The position numbers and the translations under genes were made by a program. From assembly GCA_030686995.1 (NCBI GenBank), contig CM060680.1:205145322-205209321 (forward strand): a stretch of 64,000 nucleotides of DNA. Direction: 5' to 3'. The notes beneath the pieces are model-generated. The model did not search any database, was not told the origin of the DNA, and saw nothing but the letters and a program-made list of their open reading frames with translations. Every line of letters begins with the position of its first letter. Position 1 is the stretch's first letter. Shown here one piece after another: positions 10,644 through 24,200 of the stretch. Source of the DNA: Artemisia argyi. Taxonomy: Eukaryota > Streptophyta > Magnoliopsida > Asterales > Asteraceae.

Positions 10644-12675
10644 TTAGTATTTGTGCAGGAATTCCATGTCTTAAAACACAGGTTTTTCTAGAAATTTTCC
10701 AGAAACAAAAGATAAAAAATTATGTCAGGCACATCCTGACGACGTCAGGTGTTACAACCTGATGGCGTCAGGCCCTGTTTTCTAAATTTTTTTTTAGGTT
10801 TTGTTATTCTGCCGAAATTGTAAAGTTTCATAAAATCTTAAATTTTTGAACCCCAGGAATATGTAAACATTTATTTTGCAAGCATTATATCTTTATTTGC
10901 TTTCTAGGATTTACTTTTATATATAGTATACCGCCAATTTTACGCGAGGTTTCGTGTTTGTTTTCTTTATTACTTACAGGTTATATTGGATAAGAAGATG
11001 ATTATATTTCAGGAGAGAAGCTTTACATGTACATTTTCTTGGAGGAAGATTTAACCATGTTACCATATTTTTCATATCGAGCAAATCAGGGGAGTACTAG
11101 TTTCTTTTATTCTCATTTATCTTTACTTCTACATCCTTTAATTGAACATTGGGGACAATATTCGACTTAAGTGTAAGGGGGTAAAATTGGGATACCTTAG
11201 AAAATACAGTTTCGCTTGATTTTTGTTTTGTTTAATAGTAGATGTGTAATAAAGCTGAAAGAAATACTTGTTAGGGTAATTTTGGCACCAAATTTAAATT
11301 TTTTTGCAACATTTAGGAATGAAACTTTAGTCTTAATAAGCGTCTCATAAATAGGAGTTACATGACTAGCACAAAAAACCGTACCACTCAAAAAATTTCC
11401 ACCCCAAATATGTGAGGTTCGCCTTTAGATTTATTAGGAAAAAACATTTATCTTTAATGCTTACGAGTGTAACGGTAGTATTTAGATTCTATAACTTGCG
11501 TTAGCGATGCATCTCGAGACCGCTAGTGAGACTACATTCGTGTAGTTAGGATTTACTATATGATAAGAGGCATTAGGATAACCCTTGTTTTAAGCATGTA
11601 TTATAATTACATTGACTTCATTGGTCAAGTAATTTTCTCACACCTTTGCGATGTACTCATTTTTAGTACACGATACCCCTAGTGCAACCCTCAGAGCCTG
11701 TCTTTTTCGTTTTTGACTTTAAGCATCTTACTTAAAGGAAGAATTTTTTTACAATCCACCCTCAAATGTACACCCAAATCACCTTGGCCTACCTTGTATG
11801 CACTCATCTTTAGTGCATTATTGTTATATGTTTAAAACCTTAGTTAGTTGTCTAATTGATTACATGGTTGCTAAGTCGAGTCATATCTTGTACATATTGT
11901 TTTGGGATAATTGGGGCTCATGGGTAAAGTACTAGTGTTATAGAGTAATGGAGAAGAACATCATTTATTACCCCATATATGCGTTAATGTTTTAAAGTAC
12001 GTACTCCAAGCGTTTCGATTATCTTGATTCGAGTCTTTATTTTTAATTATGTAAAAGTTCAAGTGTAAGCGGATGAACCGAGCCCCCTTGATGTATTATT
12101 TTGGATGGTAGGGCAAAAGTGTATGAAAAAAAAGTAGAAAAAACATACAGAGTACCATCCCATTTCTTTTATTTTTATGTTGGTCATAGTTAGCTTAAGT
12201 TGAGTCGAGTCTTGGATTAGCAACGCCGCATTTTATATGTAATTAACTAATACAATTGACTTGCCACCGGTAAAATATCCCTTTATCTAACAAACCGTGT
12301 TTTCCTTATCCCTACACCTAACGTTATAACCCTTTGAAAGACCTCTTTGATAGTTTATCCTAGGTGCTTACACCAAAGTGGTGGAGGTTTGATCCTTTTC
12401 CAAACCTATGGTAATCTATTTGCTATGACAGGTAGTGAGATATTTCTTCCATTTTCATTTGTGATATATACACTTATAACACCCGTGAGATGAGAGTATC
12501 CAAACACTATATGTGAGGTGCTAGTATATAATTTTCGTGCTTGTTTTGATTAGGGTGGATCGATCATTTGTTGTAATTACTTTTATATTAATGTTAAATG
12601 ACTCCTAACTTGTATTTTAATTGGTATAAAAGCTCATTTGCTTGAGGACAAGCAAATCCCAAGTGTAAGGGTATT
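10644..12675 (+). mobile_element. Decayed Athila-like Ty3 element, 3' internal region
   Basis: No open frames. The right end, GCTTGAGGACAAGC...AAGTGTAAGGGTATT followed by TGATA, matches the usual polypurine region and LTR start of Athila-like elements. A block at about 10728-10772 holds the same GACG..GTCAGG motifs as the LTR at 12676, so a piece of the left LTR or a related segment may survive there, next to the Helitron end. Confidence 0.45.
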
Positions 12676-13680
12676 TGATAAGGACTTATTTGATACATTT
12701 TTAAGGGGTCATTTAAGCCCTAAATCGTGTTTTTATGATCAAATATTACCTCAAATCGTTTCTTTTGTCATTTTAGGTACTTGGGACATGAATTCTGGAA
12801 AATGGAGCATTTTGAAGCTTTTCGGACGTTTTTATGCTCAAGAATAAAGAAAACAAGAAAAGTCATGAAAGTCAGGTTTTTACACCTGATGGCGTCACGC
12901 TTTGGAGCTGACACCGTCACCTTTTGACGAGAAGCCATGGATTTTTACATTAGACACCCTAGAAGAATTTGTCAGAATAACACTTGACAGCGTCAGGTGT
13001 ATTTGGAGCAAGGCCGTGTCCCTTTAACTCAACACGAGATGGCCCAGAACATTTATAACGGGGACGGCATCAGAGATCTCTTGTGTGATACGAAACCCTA
13101 AGACACGGCGACCTGACGGCGTCAGAGGCTAAAACCTGATGCCGTCAGACTTGTATATCTATATATATTTTTTGATTTTCATTCATTAAAAGCATGGAAC
13201 TTTTTAGCAAGAAACCCTAGACGAATTTCACAGCTACTTTAGGGTTTTCAAGCCCTCTTTTCTTTCATGTTTAATTAAAGATAAGTCTTCCTTTTAATCA
13301 TTCAATATGTCTATGTGTTGTTCGATTGATTGTTATTCTTTCCTTTTCTTTAACATGCTAGCTTAGATTTATTAGTGTTTGCTTAGATCTAATGAAACCT
13401 AGTTGTTGATCATTGATTGTTGAAATGTTATTGATTCTTTGGTTGATTGATTAGCGTAAGGCTTAAGAAAACTGGCTAAATCTCCTATAAGGTAACTGGC
13501 TTGAACGTCTTAAGAAACATAATCGGATGTGTACTACGGTTTTATTGGTTGTATTTAATGCATGAGTGACTATTAAGGAGGCCATGATAGGATACTAAAC
13601 GTGTCGTCATAGGAAGAGATAGAAACTCATAGGGTTGGGGAAAGCTATACACACCCCCATGAATGGTATTAAGGAATACA
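12676..13680 (+). repeat. Athila-like LTR (about 1.0 kb)
   Basis: Starts TGATAAGGAC just after a purine-rich tract and ends near ATTAAGGAATACA. A second copy with the same layout and length lies at 62869-63868 (shared landmarks GGGGTCATTTAAGCCC, GATCAAATATT, GGTATTAAGGAATA), which supports both borders. It contains a cluster of TGACGGCGTCAG-type palindromes (12880-13152) and a TATA-like TATATATATTTTTTG stretch near 13160. The exact right end is uncertain. Confidence 0.55.
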
Positions 13681-14830
13681 ATTCTTTCTGTGGAAAACTA
13701 GAAGGGGGGGGGGGTTGAATAGTTTTACGTCCTTTTTAAATTTATTTTCAAAATCTTTTGTAGCTTATAAAAACTTTCGATTCGATCTTACGTGAATTCA
13801 AGTATCAACAAATACAAGCAAGACTAATCTAATAATGAAAGTATTGAAATAGAATGAAGAAAAGATAGAGTTAGAAAGATCAAACCATAACACGCGAATT
13901 TATAGTGGTTCGGCTACAAGGACACCTTCCTTAACCTACTCCACTCCCCGAGTACCACACTCGAGAGTTTTCTTCACTATGTCAACAAACTCCTTATGGC
14001 GGATAAACCTTATACACCTTGGCTTACACCTATTAGCGACACTAAGCTAAATGTCGAGTTCTAATCGTAGCTAGAACCAATCTCACAACTTCTTCAAGAC
14101 TTCACTCCTTCTTCACACCTTCACAACTTCTTCAAGATAGCTTCACACCTTTTCTTCTTGTCTACTTCACACCTTCTTCTAAGCACAACTAAATCACAAC
14201 AACTACACTACTTTACAACACACCTAGTATCTACAATCAACAAATTCACACAACACTTTACAAGTATCTAGCACTACTACAAGATGAAACTAGCTAATCA
14301 CAACACTACTACAATTTAATGGATGTAGAGGAGTGTTCTTCTTTTTGCACTTGAGTGGATGAAGCTTTGGATCACTTAAAAACAAAGACTTATGAATTAT
14401 ATGATCAAAGGATTTTTTAGATAGAAATGGAGATTAGATCAGAAGGTTTTTAGTGCAAAAAGGTGAGAAAATTCTGTGGAATGAACCAGTATTTAAAGGG
14501 GAAAGATTTACTGTTCTGGAGCGTGGCCGGTCCCCTTAATTAGGAGCCGGTCCCCTTAATAATTAAGGGGGCCGCCTTATGAATTAAGGGGGACGCTACT
14601 CCAGAACGTTGGATTTTCTTGTCCATTAGTGGGGAAGGTTTTTCTGGATAAAACTTGCCCTTTTTGGTTGGAATTTTGAAATCATATCTTTGTAGTTTAA
14701 TAAAACAATACCAAAAATGATTTACTAATATATATAAAATGTTAATGTCATTTTATAAAATGTTATGTGTTAAGAAAAGGTTTCCTTTGATCATGCAATG
14801 CATAAGATGCTAAGTTTATGCATACCTTAA
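13681..14830. other. Unclassified repeat-like sequence with a hairpin at 14513-14606
   Basis: Begins with a G run (ACTAGAAGGGGGGG, 13698-13713) and includes TATAGTGGTTCGGC, a phrase seen in many plant dispersed repeats, plus a C/T-rich CTTCACACCTTCTTC stretch near 14090-14190. No coding frame. The segment 14513-14606 can fold: GTTCTGGAGCG pairs with CGCTACTCCAGAAC, and two CCGGTCCCCTTAATT units face two AATTAAGGGGG units. Confidence 0.35.
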
Positions 14831-15135
14831 GGGGGCGTTTGGTTCGCAGGAATTCGGTGTAATTCGTTGTAATTGTAATCTGAATTACATTACAATCCTG
14901 TTTGGTTGGCAGGATGGATGTAATTGTAATTCAGATTACATTACATTGCTTGTTTGGTTTGCAAGGTAATGTAATTGGATTACAACCAATTACGTCCAGT
15001 GATGTAATACAGATTACATAGCAAACTTGATGGAATGTGTTGAATTACGTTGTAATTCAGATTTTTAAAAGTTAAATACCATTATTTATCTTTCGTTGTT
15101 ATTATTTTAAAAAATAAAAATAATTATAATAATAA

Positions 15136-15209
<74 letters not shown>

Positions 15210-15223
15210 CATTATCATCATCA

Positions 15224-15313
<90 letters not shown>

Positions 15314-15379
15314 TAAAATTATTAATTATTAGTTATTAATTATTAATTATTATTATTATTACTATATTAAAAATATTAA

Positions 15380-15410
<31 letters not shown>

Positions 15411-15558
15411 AAATTATTTATTATTATATTATTATTATTATTATTATTATTATTTAATAAATAATATTATTATTACTATTTTATTATTATTATTATTATT
15501 ATTATTATATTATAATTAAATTATTATTATTATTAAATAAATAATATTCTTATTACTA

Positions 15559-15604
<46 letters not shown>

Positions 15605-15745
15605 TTATTAATTATTAATTATTAATTATTAATTATTAATTATTAATTATTAATTATTAATTATTAATTATTAATTATTAATTATTATTACTATATTAAA
15701 AATATTAATTATTTATTATTATTATTATTATTATTAAAATTGTTA

Positions 15746-15814
<69 letters not shown>

Positions 15815-15841
15815 TAATAAATAATATTCTTATTACTACTA

Positions 15842-15895
<54 letters not shown>

Positions 15896-16074
15896 TTTTC
15901 TGAATTACATTACGTTGCGAGTCAATCAAACACAATGACAGATTTCATCAATTACAATTCCAACACATTACAATTACAACACATTCCAATTCTTTGAATT
16001 ATAATTCATTCAAATTACAATTCTTTCTAAAGATTACAATTCCTTAAAAAACATTCTGTGAACCAAACGCACCA
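14831..16074. mobile_element. Tourist/PIF-Harbinger-like MITE, TAA target site duplication
   Basis: Terminal inverted repeats GGGGGCGTTTGGTTCGCAG (left) and the reverse complement of CTGTGAACCAAACGCACCA (right) are flanked by TAA at 14828-14830 and 16075-16077. The subterminal parts are rich in GTAATTCAGATTACA-type short inverted motifs. No transposase. The 1244-bp length is unusual and due mainly to the microsatellite inside it. Confidence 0.7.
15117..15893. repeat. Expanded (ATT)n and (TTAATTA)n microsatellite
   Basis: About 770 bp of almost pure A/T: long ATT trinucleotide runs, interrupted by about twelve TTAATTA heptamer units at about 15605-15685 and by repeats of an ATATTAAAAATATTAATTATT block. 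It lies wholly inside the MITE. Length and internal order may be distorted by assembly. Confidence 0.9.
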
Positions 16075-17393
16075 TAAGTGATATTAGTTGTAGAAGTAAA
16101 TATTTGTTACTAAATACTTGTTTACGTCATAATCTTGACTTAATTTAGTTTACATTTTGTGATTATCAAAACATAGAGTTATTGAGAAATATTAATAACG
16201 TTTTTAAACATTATTTATAACAACAATCTCCCAATTGGGTCGCATGCGCGAGCAACAGGATAAGCATCCTCCCAATTGGAAATCACACATCATCAATTAG
16301 GTCGCTAACCTAATCGGAATCACACTTTCATGTACCACATAGCATTATTACGATAACATTATAAGTCCAAGCTTTTAAACCTCACATTATCACGGTAACT
16401 CAAATATTTAAGACAAGCATCATTCCCATCCCAAGTTTAAAAACAAAGTAAAATATGGGACTATGAACTCACCTTAACTCCGCAGCTTCCTCAAAAAATA
16501 ACTCACCATGGTCTCTCATAAGCATACAAGCTAATCCCAGAAGGTCATGGACCAATAACACACACAAGTACTCAAAAGAAAATCAAACTTGTCAACTACT
16601 CAAATTCGGATCTGAACGCACACTAAAATGTTTTAATTAACATAAAATACTTCCACAAGTTTTTATCGCGAATCCTTTTTGTGGTACTCTAATATAACCT
16701 AATACTTAACTATTCCAGAAGGGCTAGTCAAAATACCACTTTTACAACCACAACTCACCCTCAAACTTTTACCCAAATTCTGTCCCGGCTTGACAGCTTT
16801 GACACCTTAACAAAGAAAAATCAAAAGACCAACTTCCCGACCTTGAAATCAATCGTGGCTGGACCTTTTGGAAAGCTCTTTCATTAAACTTCAATTTAGA
16901 ATAAAAATTCGTGACTTAACTCCTCACCATCTATTAATTACACTCACATCTTTACATCACTACTTTTCTGTCCAAACCCTAACTCAATAACTAATATGTT
17001 TTATGCTCAATCCTCTTAACCAAACATCATACTATTACTAATTATTGATCCCAACATGTTTAATAACATTAATTTACAGAAGTTAACATAAACCCTAATC
17101 CATCATAACTTGTATTACATGAATCTAATCAATAATTAAACAATTAAGGGTTTACTAGGCATACCTTAGGCTTGTTTTCTTCACATAATTGAAACCCTAA
17201 CTTTTCTCCTTCTCCTCCTCTCCCCCTTGTCGACTTTTCCAGAGAAAAAGAGGATTTGGGTCGTTTGGTTTGGCTTATATGGGTACGGGTTGGGCTTGTT
17301 TGGGTTAGATTAGGATTCCTTGGGCCTAAGAGTCATATTTGGACTCAAATTGGGTTTCCTTTTCCCTTGTTTTTCTCTATAGCCGATTTTTAT

Positions 17394-17397
<4 letters not shown>

Positions 17398-17478
<81 letters not shown>
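17398..17478. repeat. (TA)n microsatellite
   Basis: About 40 TA units in the LTR. The same site in the other LTR copies carries TA repeats too (46558-46666). Any Tyr-Ile repeat reading frame here is an artefact. Confidence 0.95.
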
Positions 17479-17479
<1 letters not shown>

Positions 17480-17893
17480 TATAGATCAAATAAGATCAAA
17501 CTTAAAGTTGTAAAAATGAGATCCAACTAAAATTTGTCAAATAACACTCTTGTTAAAACAAAATTAATTTTTTTTATTAATCACAAATAAAATTGATAAA
17601 GTTCCGATGGTTTTCTTTTAAATTTGACGAAACCAATGTGATACACTTTGATTCGACATGTAATGTGTATCAGGTTAAGGTGATACACTTTGACTCGACA
17701 TGTAAATTTATAATTGTGTATCACTAATCCAAACCCATGTATCAATTGGTTATTAGTTGCTAAAATGTTAATTCGTATTAATATTTTACTTTTTGCATAT
17801 TATTGCTAATATGGTTCTTTATAAATGTTTTTAGTGGTTGTTTAGACTAAATCTTATTTTTACAACTTTAAGTTTGATCTCGCATTAACCTTC

Positions 17894-17898
<5 letters not shown>
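17479..17898. mobile_element. Small MITE-like insertion within the LTR TA repeat
   Basis: Ends carry inverted repeats: GATCAAACTTAAAGTTGTAAAAA near 17494-17516 and its reverse complement near 17859-17881, with TA repeat on both sides. The matching LTR copies at 46660 and 48790 go straight from TA repeat to the ...TTTTTTTATTAAATTAA part without it, so it is an insertion later than the LTR duplication. Superfamily not assigned. Confidence 0.6.
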
Positions 17899-17933
<35 letters not shown>

Positions 17934-18879
17934 TTTTATATTTTTTTATTAAATTAATTGATTACACTCAAAACCTCATACTTTTGATAGTTTATAAATA
18001 CCCGTAGCTAATCCTAACGTCTTACTCGATAAACCTTAGTTTTTACGACAAACCGGAAAATTATCATTTTCAAAACAAAGTTTCCAAAAATAGATTTTCA
18101 CACTCTCTTATAAGCATAACACATAAAAACAAACTCCTCGTAACTTGCTAATGCTCAAACACTTGAACGAAGACTCGTTACGCAAAAACACAAAAACACC
18201 AAAAACTATACAAGTCATTTCTACACCACAAAGGTGATCAAAATGAACTTTCCCAAATTCCAAACTATCCAAATCACAATAAAACCACTTACGCAAAGGG
18301 ATTTAGTGCTAAAACTCACCTATATCACTTCAAACACCTAAGACACACCAAACAAACTTCAACCGAGTAAAGATTATCAGTCAAACTGACCTGCCAAAAC
18401 CACGGTTATTACATCATCCCCCACTTAGGGAAATCGCGTCCCGAGATTTCAACTACTATAGTCACCACTCACAACAGCAAAAGGAAATTTATGGATTTTT
18501 AAGCGGATAAATACCACACCATAAAATCACAGAGAAAGAATCACAAAAAAATGTGAACCGACTAAATACCCGAATTCACACAATAGAAAACATTCCGTCA
18601 CTCCAACAATACACGCAATTAGATACACTCCCCGATCAATAACACCAACAATCCAAACGACTTCTTACAGGTAGGTACGATACCCTCGAACCAAATGAAA
18701 ATCCAAATGGTAATCCGCAGACAACACCACATATAATGGATACACACAAAATAAACATTAATTACATCTGATCCTCACGTTCCCAAGTAAACTCAGGACC
18801 ACGCTTAGAATCCCACTATACCTTTACCAACACTATCTCACCACACATCAACCCTTAACATCTCGATCCATAATCACAT

Positions 18880-20110
18880 AGGTTTCTCAACAAAACGAAG
18901 AGTTTTGTCAACCTTACTTTCATCTATTAGCACATGCAGACTAGCATCCACCAAACACTTCTTTCAATTAGATACGTGAAACATATCACGTACACCACTT
19001 AATTCCTCAGCTTACTTCAACCGATATGCCACAAATCAAATCCTTTCCGTAAATCTCAAATGGTCCCACGTATCTCGGTGCTAGCTTGCCTTTCTTACCG
19101 AAACGCACAACACCCTTCCAAGGAGATACTTTTAACCTCACAATATCACCAACACCAAACTCTAAGGGCTTACAGAAATTATTCGCATAACTCTTTTTGG
19201 TGATCCCTTGCTGCCTTAAGTCTTTTCCTTAGTCAGAAAACCTTATTCGTAGTCTCTCGTTCTAGTTCAAGACCAATTAGTTGACTTGTTCCAACCTTTA
19301 CCCATAGAACAGGTGACCTACATTAGCTTCCAAGAATTTTCGCACGACACATACTCAATACTAGAATGATAATTGTTGATATATATGAACTCAGCTAAGG
19401 GTAAATGTATACCCCGGCTTCCTCCAAAATCAAACACACCCATACTCTCAGCTCACCATCGAACGCCTGATTTGTACGCTCACTTAGTTCACTCATTAGA
19501 GAATGATAAGTCGTACTCATCTACATACGCGTTCTCAAGACTCTATAACACGTTTTCCACTATCGCGAAGTAAGTATTTCATCATGTTTCTTGATAATCA
19601 ACGCGACACCCTATGGTTATTTACCAACTCCTCAATACATTTCTTGCTAAGGTAATAATATGTCTTATCCATTCTCGGATGTAACTTATACCTTGCATGA
19701 TCGATGTCCTTAAGCTTCCTCTCCATGAAATCATTAGCGGGTCCGCAAAGTACAATCGTCCATCTTCATTCTTTTCCATTTACTGGTCTAAACCAAGTAA
19801 TCATTCTTCTTACATGTTCTCATCCTTGAACCTCTCTCTCTAGGCTGTCAACATCATCCTCTTAACTCCGAACTGAATTATCATAATCATTGCTCACAAA
19901 CATCTAAGTTTCACTCATTCACTCTCGCTCAGCGCTCTTACCACGATGTCCGCCCTTCCTTGACGGTGGCAAATCAGACAATCGTAGTTACTAAGAAATT
20001 CCACACCCAACTTCTCTTCAACATATATTAGCCTCTTGTCAAATATATGCTAAAGATTCTTATGACCTGTGTAGATAACACTTTCTAATCCATACAAATA
20101 TCATCTCCAA
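18880..20110 (-). pseudogene. RNase H and integrase remnants of the decayed chromovirus
   Basis: Reading the minus strand, about 20105-19930 gives RNase H-like sequence (TGHKNL, HIFDKRLIY, SNYDCL, then a GRADIVVRALS-like end). About 19175-19025 gives the integrase C-terminal region (FGVGDIVRLKVSPWKGVVRF, then KLAPRYVGPFEIYGK). About 19000-18780 gives GVRDMFHVSN and DESKVDKTLRF with many stops. This order and wording fit Ty3 chromoviruses of the Del/Tekay kind. Stops and frameshifts occur throughout, and no functional product is possible. Confidence 0.7.
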
Positions 20111-21240
20111 GTTCTACTTCCCAACTTTAAATCATGTATCACACAGTTCCTCTTATGGATCTTCCACCTCCCCGATGCCCACGCAATCCGAAGAACGTAC
20201 ATATTAAAGCTAAACCTCTCACTTGAACAACTTGGCAAACACCCTCTTCCTCTTCAACGAACAAATTGATATTCAAAATGACAATATATCCTAAGTAAAC
20301 GATGCGAACCATGAAACCGGTCGAACAAAACCGTATATCAACGAACTCAAAAGGGGTACGAATTACCGACTAACGAAGTAACGAACATCAAAATCAAAGC
20401 TAGAAAAACACAATGAGAAATTTTCCCCCAATAAAAATAGACACGGATAAAATGTTCATGAACACCCATACAAAGAAAATATAAAATACACGTACCCATA
20501 AAACATCCACAAGCGTACCTCAATGAAAGAAACACTCGATGAACCAAATACATAACAAGTTTGGTAAATGACAACCATAGACAGTTCTTATTCCCGTACT
20601 CGACCTTCCCAACAACAAATGAACACCGTTTTTCACAAGAAATATCTTAAACTTATACATTTTTTATAAAATACATATAAACCATTTTATGTAAGACATC
20701 AACATAACCATTTTCTTTTTCCACACTTCCTTTTCACCATAAAAATAATAGTTTCCAACAAATGACCTTGAAATACCTAAAACGAATTTTAAAATACCAT
20801 AAGGACTTTAACTCAACCTCTTATACGAATACGAAAGACATGGAGGAATCACGTAATCAAAATAATCATCAAACGAACTCATACCAGTGAACACTCACGC
20901 AAATACATTGCAAACCAAGCGAAGAACGCAAAGACTCATTCGTACAACAATCAAACCAAAATCATAGAAAAACACCGATACAAACAGGCCACAAAACATG
21001 TCACGAACTACAATTGGTGTGTGTAAATGTGGGATTAAATATCCACACCAACTCGACACGAACCAATAATATTTGAAGAATAGTATAACATTCATCCGAG
21101 AAATGAATGTATGGAATAACCAAAGAAACAAACCAGTATCCAACAAAAATGAATTCGATTACCCAACACCTATCACGACGTCAAATAGAAAGAATATGGC
21201 ATATGTACTATCATGGTACGAATAGGAATGCCAACCAAAG
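20111..21240 (-). other. Interior of the decayed chromovirus, no domain recognised
   Basis: AT-rich sequence between the RNase H remnant and the Tekay-like insertion. Reverse transcriptase motifs such as a YVDD box were looked for on the minus strand and not found. The short open frames have no recognisable character. Confidence 0.5.
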
Positions 21241-24200
21241 TGTCACAACTCACCATTTCAGGTCATTTCAGGTCATTTCCCGAACTTTGGAAAAACACTA
21301 TTCATCAAACACTATTCATCAAAAACACTATTCATCAGTTTACTATTCATCATTTTTGGTGTCAGTTCGACATTCCGAGAAGCATTCAGAAATTTTACTA
21401 TTCATGGAACACTATTCATTGCGGGAAAAGATTTCATCATTCACGTGCATTACACATTTCATCGTAAATTTAGTTTACGAGTATTCAAATTCGCGTAACC
21501 GGATTGGTTTAGGTGCGAATTCATTTCATAAGTGTCCTTGACACTGCATACGGACTGGAGATAGTCTGCATATCATCATAACAGCATTTTCATGTTATAC
21601 CACTCTCAGGATTTTCAAATTACTATATTCAGTATATTTAACGTTTTACGTATTATGATTTCTAAATAAACGTTAACACCCGGTTTATACACGACGAATA
21701 TATCTAAATATTCCCACAATGGTCCCGACATATTTTTATATCCATTTTAACATCATAAAAGTTATAACATTCAGTTACCCAGTATTTTGGAAATTTATTT
21801 TATTTATAACGTACGCGTATGAATATAACGACGGTTTTCGTGAAAACTAAACAATAATCACCCGATCACTCAGTAAATGTACCCAACATATTTTTAATAT
21901 GTTTTTAACATTATTATAACTTTATTTCATCCCGGTAAACTTCGTGAACAATTATTTCTATTAAACCCGGTACCCGATTTTAACGAATAACACGTAATAA
22001 CACTTAAACTACACAAGATTTCCTAAATAAATACCAAGTACCCCTATCCCCCCCCCCCCCCCCCTTGGCTCACCATGGCTGGTCTTAAAGTCCTCTCCTA
22101 GGCAACTTTATACAAAATTTTAACCTTGTGCATTTATATGTGATTATTATACATTATAAGTTGTTATTTATTTACATAAACCACAAAAACCAAACATACA
22201 TAATTTTTGAGAATCAAAAGCTTCCTTTTCTCTTGTTCTTCTCCATAACCCACGACCAAACCACCATAATAAGATCAAGTGATCATTTTTCAAAAGCTAA
22301 AGCACTAAACTTGTTCCTTTTACTTGCCTAATCAAGAATCAATCAAGAAAAACACAAGAAATCCAAGCATAATCATCATCTAATCATCTCATTTTATCAA
22401 GTAAGTTTTCAACTTTATTTTTTCATGGATCATCTTATATTTACATGTATTTCATGAGTATCATGCTAAAAACCATGTACAACTAGCTATACCACCCTTT
22501 ATTTTGTCTAAAATGAAACATACAAACCCTAACTTTTTAGTTATGAATCCCCTTGCTATAATAACTTGGTTAGGAGTCCATGACACCCTAAGAAGGTGTA
22601 TGGTAGGATTAGATTAGCTATGTGGTGATTACAAGAGGTTTGGTGATGGTAGAAATTAGTTTTAAACCTTGAAAACTTGATTTGGAACCTATTTTAGACA
22701 TGCTGTCCCGTTTTGTAAAAATCTGGAAAATCAGTAAACACCAAGGAAACTTTGGCAAAATTTTTAGAAAATACTTTCAAAAACGAATCCGTAGGCGAAA
22801 GAACGGATTAAAAAGAGCTTATAACGAAGAAGTTATGATTTTTGCAAGATTGTTGACGAAAAGTATTTTCTGGAAATTTGTTTGCTGTTGGACGTTTTTC
22901 ATTGGACAAAAAGAGACTTTAGACGTAACCCGGAGGAGCCGAGCTTTCCAAAATATATTACTACATACTAAGACGTAACCGTGGACATAAAGAACAAGTA
23001 AAACGGACAAGTAACGACAAAGATATTCACGTTTGAATATCGGCTAAAACCATTTTTATTTGACAGCTTTTTAATAAAAGTGGCACAAAAACTACGAAGT
23101 ACTTTTATAAGCTAGACATAATATTAAGTACCAAGCTTTATAACTAATGTAGTATTAGTTATTACGAGTATATTTTCATCATTTCGAGGCGATATTACAA
23201 GGATTACAACCCGAGTATTTCAACACTAACATGGAAACATACGATATATATAAGTATATATATATTGCAACTAGCTTATTTTATTTTCTAATAGCAATAT
23301 TTTTCCAAATTCTTGGATTATATATTTTGATAACACAAGTGTTTTTACAAAGAGTAGAGTGGTATAGGAACATGAGCATGGACATTCATAACATCATTTG
23401 TTGATCTAAATGAGATCATTCATCATTCATATTAGGTTGCGGCTAGTGTGCGCGCCTTGTTTTTCAGCTCATTACATGTTCATGGTACCATCATATTGGG
23501 TTGCAGCAGCTAATTGTTCATTGGTGTTCATTTCATTTCATCACAGTTTCATCAGTTGAGGTGAGTTTTCATAGCCCCGTTTTCAATTCAACATTTTTGA
23601 TTGTTTTCAAATCCCACGAGGGGAATACATTGCATCAATCATTTTAGTACGAGCCCAAGTATTCAAACATGTACATAGCTTAAGTTACCTTGCCATGTGA
23701 TAAGTCCCCTGTAACATCATGAACCGTTAAGCGAGAGTGAGTGGATAGATCTATCGAGGGTGACGCCTCCATCCGTGGTAGTGATTACCAACAGTAAGCG
23801 GATGCATGTCATGTCTTTTACATTTGAGTGTTTCGGCAGAACATTCGGGAGGGGCATAGAATTTCATCAGTCATAGCTTCGGTGTCATGAGCTTAAGGCT
23901 ATTGTACAATTTTCATGAGATTTTTATCTTGCACTTTTACTTGTGGTGGCCGTACATCATTACATTTTACAAACCTATGGAATTCACCAACATTCGTGTT
24001 GACGTTTTAGCAATGTATTTCAGGTTATTAAGGTAGCTCATGTGACATGCATTTGGACCTTCATGGAGTCGCGGAGTCGACGCGTCTCATCATTATTTCA
24101 TGCACTTATGTAAACGTTTGATCTAGTATGACTTTTTTTTCATAAACATGCAACACATTTTGGGGACCTCCTTTTGTAAACTCTGAATTATTTCAATGAT

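Larger units (their letters stand above)
16228..18413 (-). repeat. Downstream LTR of the decayed chromovirus (truncated)
   Basis: 16228-17190 matches 32968-34181 closely, and 17900-18413 matches 46660-47150. On the minus strand it starts TGTAATAACCGTGG. The part equal to 32458-32967 of the other LTR is missing at the left. It contains a 420-bp insertion (17479-17898) absent from the other copy. Confidence 0.75.

Noticed and set aside
17256..17530. Open frames encoding long Tyr-Ile repeats
   Set aside because: Produced by the (TA)n microsatellite; the same happens at 46496-46744.
20347..21146. Minus-strand frames in the chromovirus interior
   Set aside because: Hydrophobic random-looking frames from AT-rich decayed DNA; no RT or gag motif.
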